A stretch of 64,000 nt of DNA from Calycina herbarum (taxonomy: Eukaryota; Ascomycota; Leotiomycetes; Helotiales; Pezizellaceae). The notes beneath the pieces were generated by a model. That model was not told where the DNA came from. It was given only the letters and a program-made list of their open reading frames with translations, and made no database searches. The stretch's first letter is position 1, and every line of letters begins with the position of its first letter. A program made the position numbers and the translations under genes. Where the stretch lies: NCBI GenBank assembly GCA_001414485.1, contig LLEY01000030.1:248001-312000 (forward strand), read 5' to 3'. This document shows positions 42,822 to 54,599 of this stretch, piece after piece.

Positions 42822-44513
42822 CTAAATAATCTTCATCTTAAACCCAACCTGCACCCACCGAGCCGCAACAAAAAACAGCACACCCGCCGCCATAGTACAC
42901 CCACAGAAAATTTGCAAATGCGTATAATCCCCACCTCCATTACTCAAAAGCGCACCACCGATCGGATTCCCCGTTAATCCCGCAAAGGCCACAAAAAGGA
43001 AGAACGTCCCGGTTCGTACGCCAATTTCTCTGATGGGAGATATTTGCGTGAGGACAGCGGGTCCCATGGATATGAATGCACCGGAGGAAAAGCCGTAGAG
43101 CACGCAGAAGACGATTATTGGTGCGTTGCTGCGGGAGGGGAGCCAGAGAGCGAGGACTATGATGGCGGAGAAGAGAGTGGTTGCTATCATTGTGTTGAAG
43201 CGGCCGATTCTGTCGGCCATTATTCCGGGGAGGATACGGCCGAAAATACTGGATGGTTGTTAGTTTTTGCTTTTGAGAGCTGGATTTGAGAGGACTTACG
43301 AGGATGCGTTCAGTATTGAGATGAGATAGATGGAGAGACTAGCAGACATGCCATGTGCTTGTGCGCTAAATTCTTTTGTTAGAATGAAGTAGGCTCATTG
43401 GGGGTTTTGAGATACTTACTAAAGTGGTAAATAGCCAAAAGGCAAGAAAGTGCCGAAGAAGAAGAAGAAAGATGCGATGCATGTCAACGTATAAGCTGGC
43501 TCCTTGAGAGGTCGGATGAACTCCATGAGTTCAAGCTTTTTGGGAATTGGTGTCAGTCTGGATTTGACTGTTAAGTTTGCAATAATTTGCATTCCGAGGA
43601 TGAAGAAAGCGCATGCTCTCATGGTCCAAGGGAATCCGATTTGGGGAATGAGTCTTGAGACGAAAATACTAGACAAGGGCTTAGCTCCAATTCTTTTTTC
43701 CTTTCGTGGCAAAATAGAGAACTTACGGCAAAATCACACCCCCCAAAGAGGAACCCGATGCCATGATACCAAAAGACGCAGCACGGTTCTTAAAGAACCA
43801 AGTCCCAACGGAACTCATAGCCGAATAGAAAATAGCACTCGCACCAAACGAACTACAAATTCCCTGAGCCAAGACAAACTGGTAGTACTCAGTTGCCAGA
43901 GAAGTCATCATCAAACCAAAAACATGAGCTATACTTCCACCAAGTAGAAGCCAACGGGGGCCATAATTGTCAAAGACTTTTCCAAAGATAGGACCACCGA
44001 GGAACATGAAGAAGACTTCTATTGAGGTGATCCAAGAAATTGTACTTGAATCGTATTCCTGCAACAAGTTGTTTTGATAATACTCTTGGAAAAGACCTGT
44101 GGATTGTTAGTTTTTTGCAACCAAGAAAGCTTGAATAATAGAGTTGAGGGTTGGGTACCAATGCAGTTAATCCACCCAAAAGAAGTAAACAAACAACACC
44201 ATCCACCAGCAACAACCAGCCACGCCTCCAGACCTCCATCTGGAAAATCGGCTGGATTCACACCACCAGGTACAGGTACAGACTTTGGAATCGCTCCCCC
44301 TCTTTCCAAATCAGCCTCCGCTTCAGCTGTTCCTTCCGGGAAAATATTGGCTTCAGTCTCCTTGTTTTGGCTTCCTAGTTTCTCCAGAGGAGGCTCATCG
44401 GAATTCCATGCTGTCTCCATCTCGCTATCTTCGAAAGGAATTTTGTTCGTCTTTTCCGTCATTTTGCTCCCTAAAACTACGGAGGAAGTTGAGGATCCGT
44501 CGTCCACAGCCAT
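42822..44513 (-). CDS. MFS transporter, monocarboxylate-permease-like
   Basis: Model complement(join(42822..43248, 43300..43365, 43420..43668, 43727..44096, 44159..44513)), 488 aa; five exons, introns 51-62 nt with CTAAC branch sites. Cytosolic N-terminus of about 90 residues, then [35 protein letters not shown] (typical first helix of fungal MCT-like MFS proteins), followed by helices such as [27 protein letters not shown] and, after the central loop, [16 protein letters not shown] and a final helix before the basic tail. Expect 12 membrane segments. Substrate unknown; the family imports carboxylates or other small organics. Confidence 0.9.
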
Positions 44514-46049
44514 GGAGGTGAGAATGTTGTTGGTGGCGAAAATGCAGTCCTAGCTGGTGGCGTTGAAAATAATCTACACGTAAGGAATCAAGTGGGCGTT
44601 ATCAAAAACAGCAACAGGTCCGTTTTGCTGTCTGCTATTGAAGTCTATCAAGATTGTTGAAGTCGTGATACTGGTGATGAACCAGGCAGGTGATACAGAT
44701 GCGAGGGAAAGCTTATATCTTGTACCAAACAGACGAAGGAGTTAATCCGTGGGCACGGGGATGAAGGGATCGGTCATTTAGTAATAAACCAGATTTCACC
44801 GTTGACCGGTTTAGTTTTTTGGGCGGAAATTCAGTATCGGGTTTGACCAGTGAGAGGTGAGTGAGAGGGGTTGAATCCCCATACCCCAGAGTGCTCAGAG
44901 TCGTCTCGCGCATCGGGCTGGCTCGGCACTAACTCAAGGCCGAGGGGGCTTGATCGTAACCAATGGTAATCTTATAAGGCTGCAAGGTTGTCATTTCTAG
45001 ATATTTAGGAGTCGGATGTGTAAGCAAAGTTTACGGAGATACTCCGTATAGATCCTTTTTCTTAGTTGTGTGTTGGGTTTCAGTTATGGAAATAGACGGG
45101 GAGCCAGTGATATGGTGAGAGTTTTGGCAAGTTCGCTAGTTTTGTAATTGAAAGGCTTGATTTTGAGGCTCTGTTCGGCTAGGCGGGCCCCTAAAGAAAA
45201 ACATTCAGGTCTTTTCAAAAGACTTTATGGTATGAGCAAGTCTAGAACAAGGAAACTGCGATCGGGTTTCTTGATTTGCCAATCAGGGTTTCTGGTATAA
45301 CTACTCACAATATAACCAAAACGAATCTAGAATCGAAGATTAATTAGCTTCTTTAAAATCGAGTGGAATTTATTTCGTTTTTTTTACAGTTTTCTTTCCC
45401 ATTGTTAAAACTTAACAAGGTAAGGGTGTTGTAAAATCGGCGGATCGTCTCGTACACGAGGAGCTTGACAACCCAATGGACTTATTGCGCTAAATCAAAA
45501 GTCAAAACATTTAACTCCGCGGGTATATACAAAATCTCTTAACAGTGGATACCTTCTACTAAATCCCTAGATTCTCCTGATAAGCGCGTCGATACACCGC
45601 CGGCAATATGGGTTATCTCCGTATGAGTCGACGACTCACTCAGAAACTTCGAAGAAAAGTGCGAAAGTCTATCGCTCTATCTCAGTTAACCCCGAAGAGC
45701 GAAAAAGCGAGTCTCAGTCTCGTATGAGATTATCTGTTTCGTCAAATCTGCAAGGAATAGCGTCAGCCCAACGTGGTGGTATCAAGCTGACTTGCATAGC
45801 AGCCTCATTCAGCTGACATGTGTTGGTGTCACCGTTGGTGACCTTGGTGTTGGTTCGTTAATATATCGTACAAATACTGTGAGGACAAGAAATGCAAAAA
45901 AGGTGAACGAGGCTGTTTTTTCTGACTTGAATCCCCTTCCTAGAGCGTTGCAGATTTCCCCTCCGCTATACACTCACCATGTTGCTTCAGGATTCCGCCC
46001 AAAAGACCGTAATATTGTTACATTTCCCAACCCTTTCCCGAGCCATTTC
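44514..46049. other. Intergenic
   Basis: Promoter of the MFS gene on its left; 3' side of AIM24 on its right. The sequence GGCCGAGGGGGC with nearby GGCTCGGCACTAACTCAAGGCCGAGG (about 44918-44945) can form a short hairpin. No gene recognised in 1.5 kb; the ORF at 45792-46253 lacks a domain. Confidence 0.45.
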
Positions 46050-47324
46050 CTATTTTACAAAAGGCTTGAGATCCTCAACCTCACCAAATTTCACTTTTCC
46101 ATCCTGCCCTACTTCTGCCGTATGGAAGCCAGTTGGGGTATGAGTAACTTGGTTCCCAGAACTCGTTTCCGTCGCTTGCGATTTCTTCAAAAGCGTCACT
46201 GCCGATTGTACTGCGCCAGGAGGGGAATCTGCGATTTCATTGACATCCCTTGAAGTCAAAACGTCACTAATTCTGGAAGCCCTCGAAGACACCAAAATGG
46301 TAGTTGGTCCATGGAATTGTAAGAACAATCGATCCCCCCAAATCGTTCTTCGTGCAGCCGTTCGGAGAGTGAAGAGAAATTTCGTGATACCCCGCCATGT
46401 ATCCGTCTGTTTCATAACCCGAAAGAATTTGATGTTCGAGAGTAACGAGGTAAATCCAAGGTCCGGTACCTGGAATCTTATACTCGAGGATTTGAGTCGG
46501 TATGGCAGGGGAGGGTGTTGTGTAATGGTATATGCAACAACATTTCCTGGATGTGCTACATATTGCTCGCCTGGCTTCAGTGTGACCTGGTATATCTGCC
46601 CTGGCCCAGCTAATGCTACAAGACCTCTGCCTGTAACCTCTGTATTGCCCCAATGAGCCAAACTCATCCCTCGATTCGCAGTTGGGGAGACGGAGAGCGT
46701 ATGTCCAGTCCATGCTAGCGGCGCTTTTCGTTGCGCCACCATCCAATCCACGGTCCCGTTAAGATGTAATACAGTGAAAGAAGTAAATGGTGATTTTGTA
46801 GAAATTAAGGCCGTTATGGGACTGGTAGAGGAGATTCGTTGGTATAGGAAAGGTATGCCGAGCGCGGCTCGTCGAAAGGGTTCGAGGATGGATAAGGTGG
46901 ATTGTGCCTGGGCTATTTGTTAGCTAGAGTTCTTGGAATCTTCTCATTGGAACGGATTGGGAGCTTGCATACATTTTCGGATTTCCCACTGAGTCCTACT
47001 AATGTCCCCCTCCTTGTGTATAATTTTTGTGAGGCGGATAGCGAGACGGAGAGAAGGGAATATGGGGCCCCAAGAACCTCGAATTTGGCATCTAAACATT
47101 GGCTTCTGTCAGAAGTTGCGCGAGAGATTCAATATGAACCAGATCATACCTGCAGGGTCTGTCGATGCCTCCATTGAACTCAATGCATCGCCACCAAGTA
47201 TGGGAGTTTCGGTAGTGGGCGTTGCGCTGATTTGAATTGTTCTTCGACCTAAACTCCTGACATGGGGATTTCGAAGCTGTCGAACCCCTCGAGCAGCTCC
47301 ATTTAGCGGTAGATGTCCGCGCAT
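46050..47324 (-). CDS. aim24: AIM24, mitochondrial inner-membrane organisation protein
   Basis: Model complement(join(46050..46907, 46973..47091, 47150..47324)), 383 aa, near yeast Aim24 length. The first intron (GTATGA donor) joins DPA to [22 protein letters not shown]; the second needs the CCCAG acceptor, not the TAG 6 nt earlier, to give [14 protein letters not shown]. Downstream motifs [55 protein letters not shown] are characteristic. The N-terminus ([28 protein letters not shown]) is a good mitochondrial presequence. Known role: integrity of MICOS and respiratory complexes. Divergent from ATM1. Confidence 0.9.
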
Positions 47325-47751
47325 TGCTGCTTCTGAAGCTGGAGATGTGGTGTTGAGCTCTTTCGGGAGGTAGAGCTCATTTGCATTGCCCAAGCTTCCA
47401 AGTTCAGCAACCCAAGTGAAATTCGGGGGCCGGGCCCAGGATCGCGAATTTGTCCCGGATTGCGTAATGTGACGGCAACTCCACACCTTCAAGAGCTTCC
47501 AGTCCACCAATTCTCCTACCAAAGCACCGTTCCAAAGTCGCAGAAGCTGAATTAATGTTTGCAAGACTCCAGAGCTTCGTCTGCAAAGCTACAAACGAAA
47601 TCTGCACGTAGCCTTAGCCCACACCGAGCGAGCCGCCCGCTGAATAGCTACCCCTCCAAAACACCTCCTCCATGTCTTGAGAGAACGATGCGGGCAGAAG
47701 ATCTCACGTCTTTGGGACGATAACGATAGCGGAAGCACAAGGAGCTTCAAA
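47325..47751. promoter_or_regulatory. Divergent promoter of two mitochondrial genes (aim24/atm1)
   Basis: 427 bp between the opposing ATGs, with both ORFs extending upstream of their first ATG. No TATA box clear. Sharing a promoter would co-express two mitochondrial proteins; this is inference. Confidence 0.4.
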
Positions 47752-49942
47752 ATGTTCCTTAATACTCTGGGGAAAGCTCGATGCTTCAACACAAGAGCTG
47801 CCCTGAAGCTCAAGCGGCAACCATGGCAGACCTCACCAATAGGTCTCCGTTTGTTCACCAAGACCACCCAGTTCCTCCGAGACGACCCCAAACAATCCCC
47901 GATCCAGAGCCAGTCTCTCCCCAAACCAAAAGCGACAGAAAATGTGCCAAAGGCAGTGCCCGAAACCGCCCGCAAAGTACCACCAGCACGGATAGATCCT
48001 TTGGCTTTGGGAATGCAAGAGAAGACGGTCTCGGAGCAACGAAAGGCGGATTGGGCAATCATGAAAGAGATGGCACAATACCTATGGCCAAAGGATAACT
48101 TGGGAACCCGGGTCCGGGTTGGGGTCTCGGTTTTCCTGTTGGTGGGCGCGAAACTGCTCAATGTCCAGGTGCCATTTTACTTCAAGAGCATTGTCGACTC
48201 TATGAACGTCGATTTCGTGGCCATTGGTGGTACTGCAACCACGGTTGCTGGTTCAATGATATTGGCATACGGAGTGACGAGGATTGGGGCTACGCTTTTC
48301 CAGGAAGCCAGGAATGCCGTCTTTGCGAGTGTTTCTTACAAGGCTATTCGAAGTGTGGCTCGGGATGTGTTTGATCACTTGCTACGGCTAGATTTGAATT
48401 TCCACCTGAGTAAACAAACTGGAGGACTCACAAAGGCCATTGACCGAGGAAGCAAGGGAATCAATTTCTTGCTCAGCTCCATGGTTTTTCACATTTTACC
48501 TACTGCTTTGGAGATTTCCATGGTATGTGGCATTTTGACTTACCAGTACGGAATCAAGTTCGCTGCCATCACCAGTCTTACGATGGTTGGATATACGGCT
48601 TTTACAATTTGGACGACTGCTTGGAGAACCAAGTTTCGAAGACAAGTCAACGCTGCGGATAACAAGGGTTCTACGGTCGCCGTTGACTCGTTGATCAACT
48701 ATGAAGCTGTCAAATACTTCAACAACGAAAAGTATGAGGTGGGGAGATATGACCAGGCGCTGAAAGACTACGAGAAGTCCGGCATCAAAGTGGCAACATC
48801 TTTGGCTTTTCTGAACACTGGCCAGAATTTGATATTCTCGAGCGCGCTGACGGCCATGATGTACCTCGCAGCCGACGGGGTAGCCAAAGGAACATTGACT
48901 GTCGGTGACCTTGTCATGGTTAATCAGCTTGTCTTCCAACTCTCAGTACCCCTGAACTTCCTCGGATCTGTGTATCGAGAATTGCGACAGTCTTTACTCG
49001 ATATGGAGACGCTCTTCAACCTCCAGAAAGTCAATGTATCGATCAAAGAGGCGCCAAATGCCAAGCCATTGCATCTCACGAAAGGTGGTGAAATCACATT
49101 TGAGAATGTCAGTTTTGGATATCATCCAGACCGCCCAATTTTGAAAAATTTGAGTTTCACGATTCCTGCTGGCAAGAAAATTGCTGTCGTTGGGCCAAGT
49201 GGATGTGGCAAGTCTACGATACTGCGGCTATTGTTCCGCTTTTATGATGTCCAGGAGGGACGGATTCTCATCGACGGCCAGGATATTCGAGACGTCTCCT
49301 TGGAATCTTTGAGAAAGGCCATTGGAGTTGTACCACAGGATACACCCTTGTTCAACGAGTCGATTGAGCACAATATTCGATACGGCGATATGAGTGCTTC
49401 GCACGAAAAAGTCATCGCGGCGGCTCAAAGAGCAAAGATTCATGATACCGTCTCCAAATTCCCTGACGGATACAATACCATGGTTGGAGAAAGAGGCATG
49501 ATGATATCAGGAGGAGAAAAACAACGTTTGGCGGTTTCGAGATTGATCTTGAAGGATCCCCCTCTACTCTTTTTTGATGAAGCTACTTCTGCTTTGGATA
49601 CACATACCGAGCAAGCATTGATGGCAAACATCAATAGCATTCTGAAAGAGAAATCGAGAACGAGTGTCTTTGTGGCACATCGATTACGAACGATTTATGA
49701 CAGTGATATGATCATTGTCTTGAAGGAGGGGCACGTGGCCGAGAGTGGTACACACCGAGACCTGATTGATACTGGTGGTGTGTACTCGGAGCTTTGGAGT
49801 GGTAAGTTTCTTTCCCCTCTTCGATAAGCTTTACTAACAACTGCTAGCTCAAGAGACTTTATTTGATGAGGACGGCGAGGAGCGCGAGATTCTCATTGAT
49901 GACGAAGTTGAAGAAGAGAAAAAGCTTCCATTGAAGCCTTGA
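47752..49942 (+). CDS. atm1: Mitochondrial ABC half-transporter ATM1
   Basis: Model join(47752..49801, 49848..49942), 714 aa. The ATG ([25 protein letters not shown]) starts a strong presequence; the frame is open upstream without ATG. Exporter membrane domain with about six helices ([67 protein letters not shown]), then the nucleotide-binding domain: Walker [10 protein letters not shown] (about 481-489), signature ISGGEKQR (about 586), Walker [13 protein letters not shown] (about 604-615), H-loop VAHRL. The last exon adds an acidic tail. It exports a glutathione-linked sulfur compound for cytosolic Fe-S assembly in the inner membrane. Confidence 0.96.
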
Positions 49943-51864
49943 TAGAATAGTGAAATACCCCTGAAATCTCTCTTCAATTGGATCCTTCTGGATGCTCCAG
50001 GATCATGTATATTATAGAGAGAAGTAATATCGCGAAGTAAAATTTTCTGATTTTAAGATGTTTTAGAAGGATTTTAGAGGAATTTTAGTTTTTTTAAGAT
50101 GTTTTAGGAGACTAGGGTTCTTCTCTTGGGTTCTCTTCCTCTGGGCTTCAAGGCGCTTTCTCCATTCCTTAAGCGTAGCGCTGTGCTCGAACCCCCCTCC
50201 CTCTATTCCCCACTTTCCTTCCCACTCCTGTCTCGCCCTCCAAGAGCACGGCATCGTCTTTCCTGCCTTTGACGGCCTTCCTCTCCTTCTTAGCTGCGCA
50301 GCTATATGCTTACAAGCGTTTTGGATCAGCTTTCCCGGTTCAGACGCTCGGAACTTTCTTTCGAACGCGGCTACTCTTAGGTTAAGGTACAGGTCGATTG
50401 GTGCGCAGTCTGCCTCTACCTTAGTATATATATTAGATTATAATTATAGTAGTATATGTTATTTTACTAAAAAGAGCAGTTTAAGCTATAAATCAGTATT
50501 AGTAGTATTAAAGAAATAGACTAAAGAAGAGAAAAAATATTAGTACTTAGGTAAGTATTACTTGAACTCTCTTTAGCTCGTTACTACTTTTTAGTATAGA
50601 ATTAGTACTAAAACTAACCGATGTCTACTCTAATACCTACTTTTCACTTTATAATTAATTAACAACTATAATACTAAAATAGCTAAAAAAACAAGAAAGT
50701 CAAAGAGCCGTACCCTATATATATATAAGACTTCCCGGTGTAAGGTCCTTATCTAGTAACGTACTTAAATTATTAGTAGAATTAGATAGAATACTAACAA
50801 GGCAGAGTTACTTAGATAGGCAGGCAGGGATAACGAGTCTTACTCTGTTTCTCTAGATAGCGTAAGAGATATTAGAAGAAGAGCTAAGAAGAACGCTACA
50901 CGTACTTGAAACGGAAATATAAGAGGTTAATATCTTAATATACCTTCTAACGTTGAATCTAAGCCTTATAGACACCTCTTAATTAAGCTTACTAAGGAGT
51001 TATATTAACGTATTATAGACAAGGTTACGAGTAATAGAGAGAAGCGCTAGAAGACAAATATTATACACTTTTATAAGCTTAGTCTCTAGAGTAATAATAA
51101 TAAGAATAAGAACCTTTTAGAGTTCTCTTTTCAACAAGTCTTATACGACGCTAGTTACTTCTTTATATAAGAAGGAGTTAAGTCTAAACTTAATAAGGTT
51201 ATTATAAAATAACGAGTTAAGTTAGCTAAGATACTCCTTAATATAGACCTCTTCTAACTTATATAGATAGACGCTGCTTTCTTATATATAGAGCTTTATA
51301 ATAGTCTAGACAGGTGCTAGTAGAAGGAGAACAAGTACTATTATAAGGATATATAGTTAGAGATAGTAAAGAGGTATTCTAATAGATAGTTCTTTAGTAC
51401 TATCTGCCTTAGCTAACGGAGAGGTCCTTACTATATCTACGAGCTAGAGATAGTCTAAGAAGTTAAAGATATAGAGACACATTTTACTAAGGCTAATACA
51501 GCTTAGTTATATCACGTAGAGAGGGAGTTTTAGAGGCTAGAACAGGCGAAAGAGGACTACTAGGCTAGTAGAGGACGTAGAGTACCTAGAAAGAGAGTAG
51601 AACTATATACCTATCTTTATAAACAAGTATATAAGAGAGAGGACAGGGGTAAGAGAGAGGTGGATTTCTACCGGCTTTATAAGAGGTATCTTAAGCTAAA
51701 GCTTATATCTTAGTATAAGAAGTTAAAGAGATTAGAGAGAGGAAAGCAGATATGTCTTATTATAGATAATACTAGCCTATACTCTTATAGAGTAACTAAA
51801 GAGGTATTATACTACTACTCTATATAGAGGCTTCTTTACTCTCTCTAATTATCTAATATAAATA
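49943..51864. mobile_element. RIP-decayed repeat left of the retrotransposon
   Basis: Directly after atm1 the sequence changes to A/T- and TpA-rich DNA without ORFs. From about 50.4 kb TATA and TAG/CTA are very frequent, as expected after C-to-T/G-to-A RIP. Residual charged-residue blocks (AGAGAGAAG-type; e.g. 51500-51760) suggest a former coding element. It is interrupted at 51865-51869 by the CTATA target duplication and seems to resume at 58490. Family not identified. Confidence 0.55.
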
Positions 51865-51869
51865 CTATA

Positions 51870-52330
51870 TGTCACGAATCACGTGCCAGCACGTGACGAA
51901 GTGAAGTCCAGGCGACGCCCTGATAGGACAAGCACTATTATAACCCTAGAAGGAGGAAAGGATTAGATATAATAGAGTATATAATTCTGAGGATCTTATT
52001 ATAGTTATATTACGTGACTCGGTTAGAGTAGTTAGGTGATAGAGTCTAGTTTTAAGGAGTCCTAGAAATAGAGTCGGACTCTATCTTCGAGACTCCTACT
52101 AAGGAGGACTCTAAACATAAACGAAGGTTCTATATAAGACTAGCACGTCTACTATTAGATAAGAGCTTCGTACTTAACTTTAGTTATTAATCTTATTATC
52201 TTATTTAACATCTTTGATATAAGTAACGAGTTTACTTCTAAGTAAACAACCCAGCGTATTTATACTTCTTACTATATACTAACCTTCGAGACTTAGTCAT
52301 CTTTATTTAGTTCGTTTAAGTTTCGTTATA
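51870..52330 (+). repeat. 5' LTR (461 bp)
   Basis: Starts TGTCACGAATC; carries a pair of E-boxes CACGTG-ccag-CACGTG at 51880-51895 and a GC-rich core (GAAGTCCAGGCGACGCCC). Ends CGTTATA. A TATATAAGAC stretch about 52131-52140 may be the promoter TATA. Confidence 0.92.
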
Positions 52331-53340
52331 CTTTAAGTACCTGCTTAGAAGTAAGATCGCTACTATGTTAGCAACCTCTTCTACTCTGAAAAACACCCTG
52401 CTAAAACCAGCTACGGCTCCCCTAGTCGCACCGGTTACTACTCTTCGTAAGGAAGTGAAACTTCTAGTTCTAAAGCTATTTAATAGCTTACCTAAGAAAC
52501 TAGCTAAGTTCTTAATAAAAGCTTCTCTATACTTAAACTTTTATTATACTTAGTTTAGAAATAAAACTAACTAGGTTATATAGTTATCTACTTATCTTAA
52601 AGAGGTAGCTTATAATTAGTTAAAACTATATTTAGAAGACTACTAGGTAAATAAGATATCTAAAGGAAAGGTCTCTCTTTAAATGTCTAAAAAGATAAGG
52701 GATTTATTTAAGAATATTCAAGGGTTTAGGAATAGAATTAACTAGGCCTTTAAGAATATTAATATAAAGAAAAAGGTAGTTAGAGCTTTATATATACTTA
52801 AGCAAAAGAGGTTAGCTACTAAGTATATCTTATAATTTCAATAGTACTCTATACGAATAGGATAGAACGACGAGGTATTACGTAAACAATTCTATTATAG
52901 GCTTAAGGATAACGTTAAGAATAAACTCGCTTAAAAGGATTTTCTAGATATACTAAATAAATTAATAAATAACGTAATTAAGATTAATAACTATATCTAT
53001 AAAAAGAACCTAGAGAAGAAAGGAAGTTATAGTTATTAATATAGAAAGAGTAGACGAAAAGATTATAGAGATCTTATAGAAATTAATATTACTTAAAAAT
53101 TATAGGTTTTAGAAAAGAAATCTAAGAAAGAAAACTCTTAAAAAAGAGGACTGTCTTAGAAAGAGCGAAATTATTAATATAAGTAGAACTTATATTATAA
53201 CTATAGTCTTCCTAGCTATAGAGTAAATAAGTATAGTAAGAAGAAAGACTCTAAAGAGAAACAAGCTAATACTACTATCTAAAAAGAAGTAGCTTTACTA
53301 GAAAAAATCGAACTTACGAACGAAGAACTTAAGGCTAGAG
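52331..53340 (+). pseudogene. Degenerate gag with mutated CCHC knuckle
   Basis: A short open stretch at 52365-52553 starts after the 5' LTR, then many stops. At 53193-53234 the frame reads Y-Y-N-Y-S-L-P-S-Y-R-V-N-K-Y, which aligns with the nucleocapsid knuckle C-Y-N-C-G-x-P-G-H-x4-C: all three cysteines have become Tyr, both Gly Ser and the His Tyr. Every change is a G-to-A or C-to-T transition. Confidence 0.7.
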
Positions 53341-54599
53341 GTTATAGTACGTAAATTAAAACAGATACTATAAATATAATAGTAGACGCTATATACTTAT
53401 AGCTAAATAAAGGAATTAAGTTATAAGTTAGTAAGATATAAGATACTAATAATAATAGAGATCTATTGTTTAAAGAATATTATAATATACGGTTAGAAAT
53501 AAATTATAAATTACCTCTTTAAGTAGAATATAAATTACTACTATTAATAAGTTTATTAGAGTTATTAGAATTAATATCTAACTTATTAGAGGTAGATCTA
53601 GGAATATATAAGCCTAAATAAGACGAAACATAGGTATTTATTAGAACTTTTAAAAGAGGGAATAGATAAGTATATATAGAAGACTAGAAACCTAATTTCT
53701 AGAGCTTATATTCTACTTAAGGAATTAATCCTATTATCTTAACTACTTATAAGATAGTAAGGAATAATATAGATTAAGTAACTATAATTAGCTCTATTAC
53801 TAGAAGAGAAACTATCGAATTTAAAGAACCTAGACTAAGATAAGCAGTATCTAGTAAGCTATCTAGTATATCTAAGATAGGAGATATTTAGATAGTTATA
53901 GATCTATAAGAGGAAACTAGCTTATAGTAATAGCAGGGTCCTAACGACTTTATAGGACGCTCTAAACCTAGTTTTTTAGGTACGCTATCTAATAATAAGG
54001 AAGCTATATTAGAAATAGAAGGTTAGTATACTATAGTTGCTTTAATTAGAAAAGTTAGAGTAATATTTTAGGAATTAAGAAGTAGAAAATTATTTAGTAT
54101 AATCTTCTAAGAGATAAACGAATATAATATAGACTAAGAAACAGAGTTAGTATAGAGAGAGCTCTACTAACTAATAATTAGAGAATTAAATACTACTTTT
54201 AGAGAAAATCAACTTATAGTAATAGTAAAGATAAGAGAAAAGGAACTCTAAGTCTTAATTAATTTAGAAGTAATAGGTAATTTTCTTTCTCTAGTAGCTT
54301 AGAAGAAGCTAAACGTCCTAATTAAAGGTATAAAGCTATACTACTTAGGAGTAGTTAATAGAATAGACGTTATATACTAGGATAGAATTATTAATTAATA
54401 AACTATTTTAATAAAGATTACTATTAAAGGATACTACTTAGATATATAATTTAATATTATTAAAATAGGAAGTAAGGAAGCGATACTTAGTATACTATAG
54501 ATTAGAGAATATAATTTAGATATTAATTAGAAGGTTTAAATAATAACCTTTAATTAATATAATTATATAGGTTTGTAATTATAACTATAAGGCTAGAAC

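Noticed and set aside
52365..52553. Independent small gene
   Set aside because: It lies directly after the 5' LTR and is the surviving start of the retrotransposon gag.
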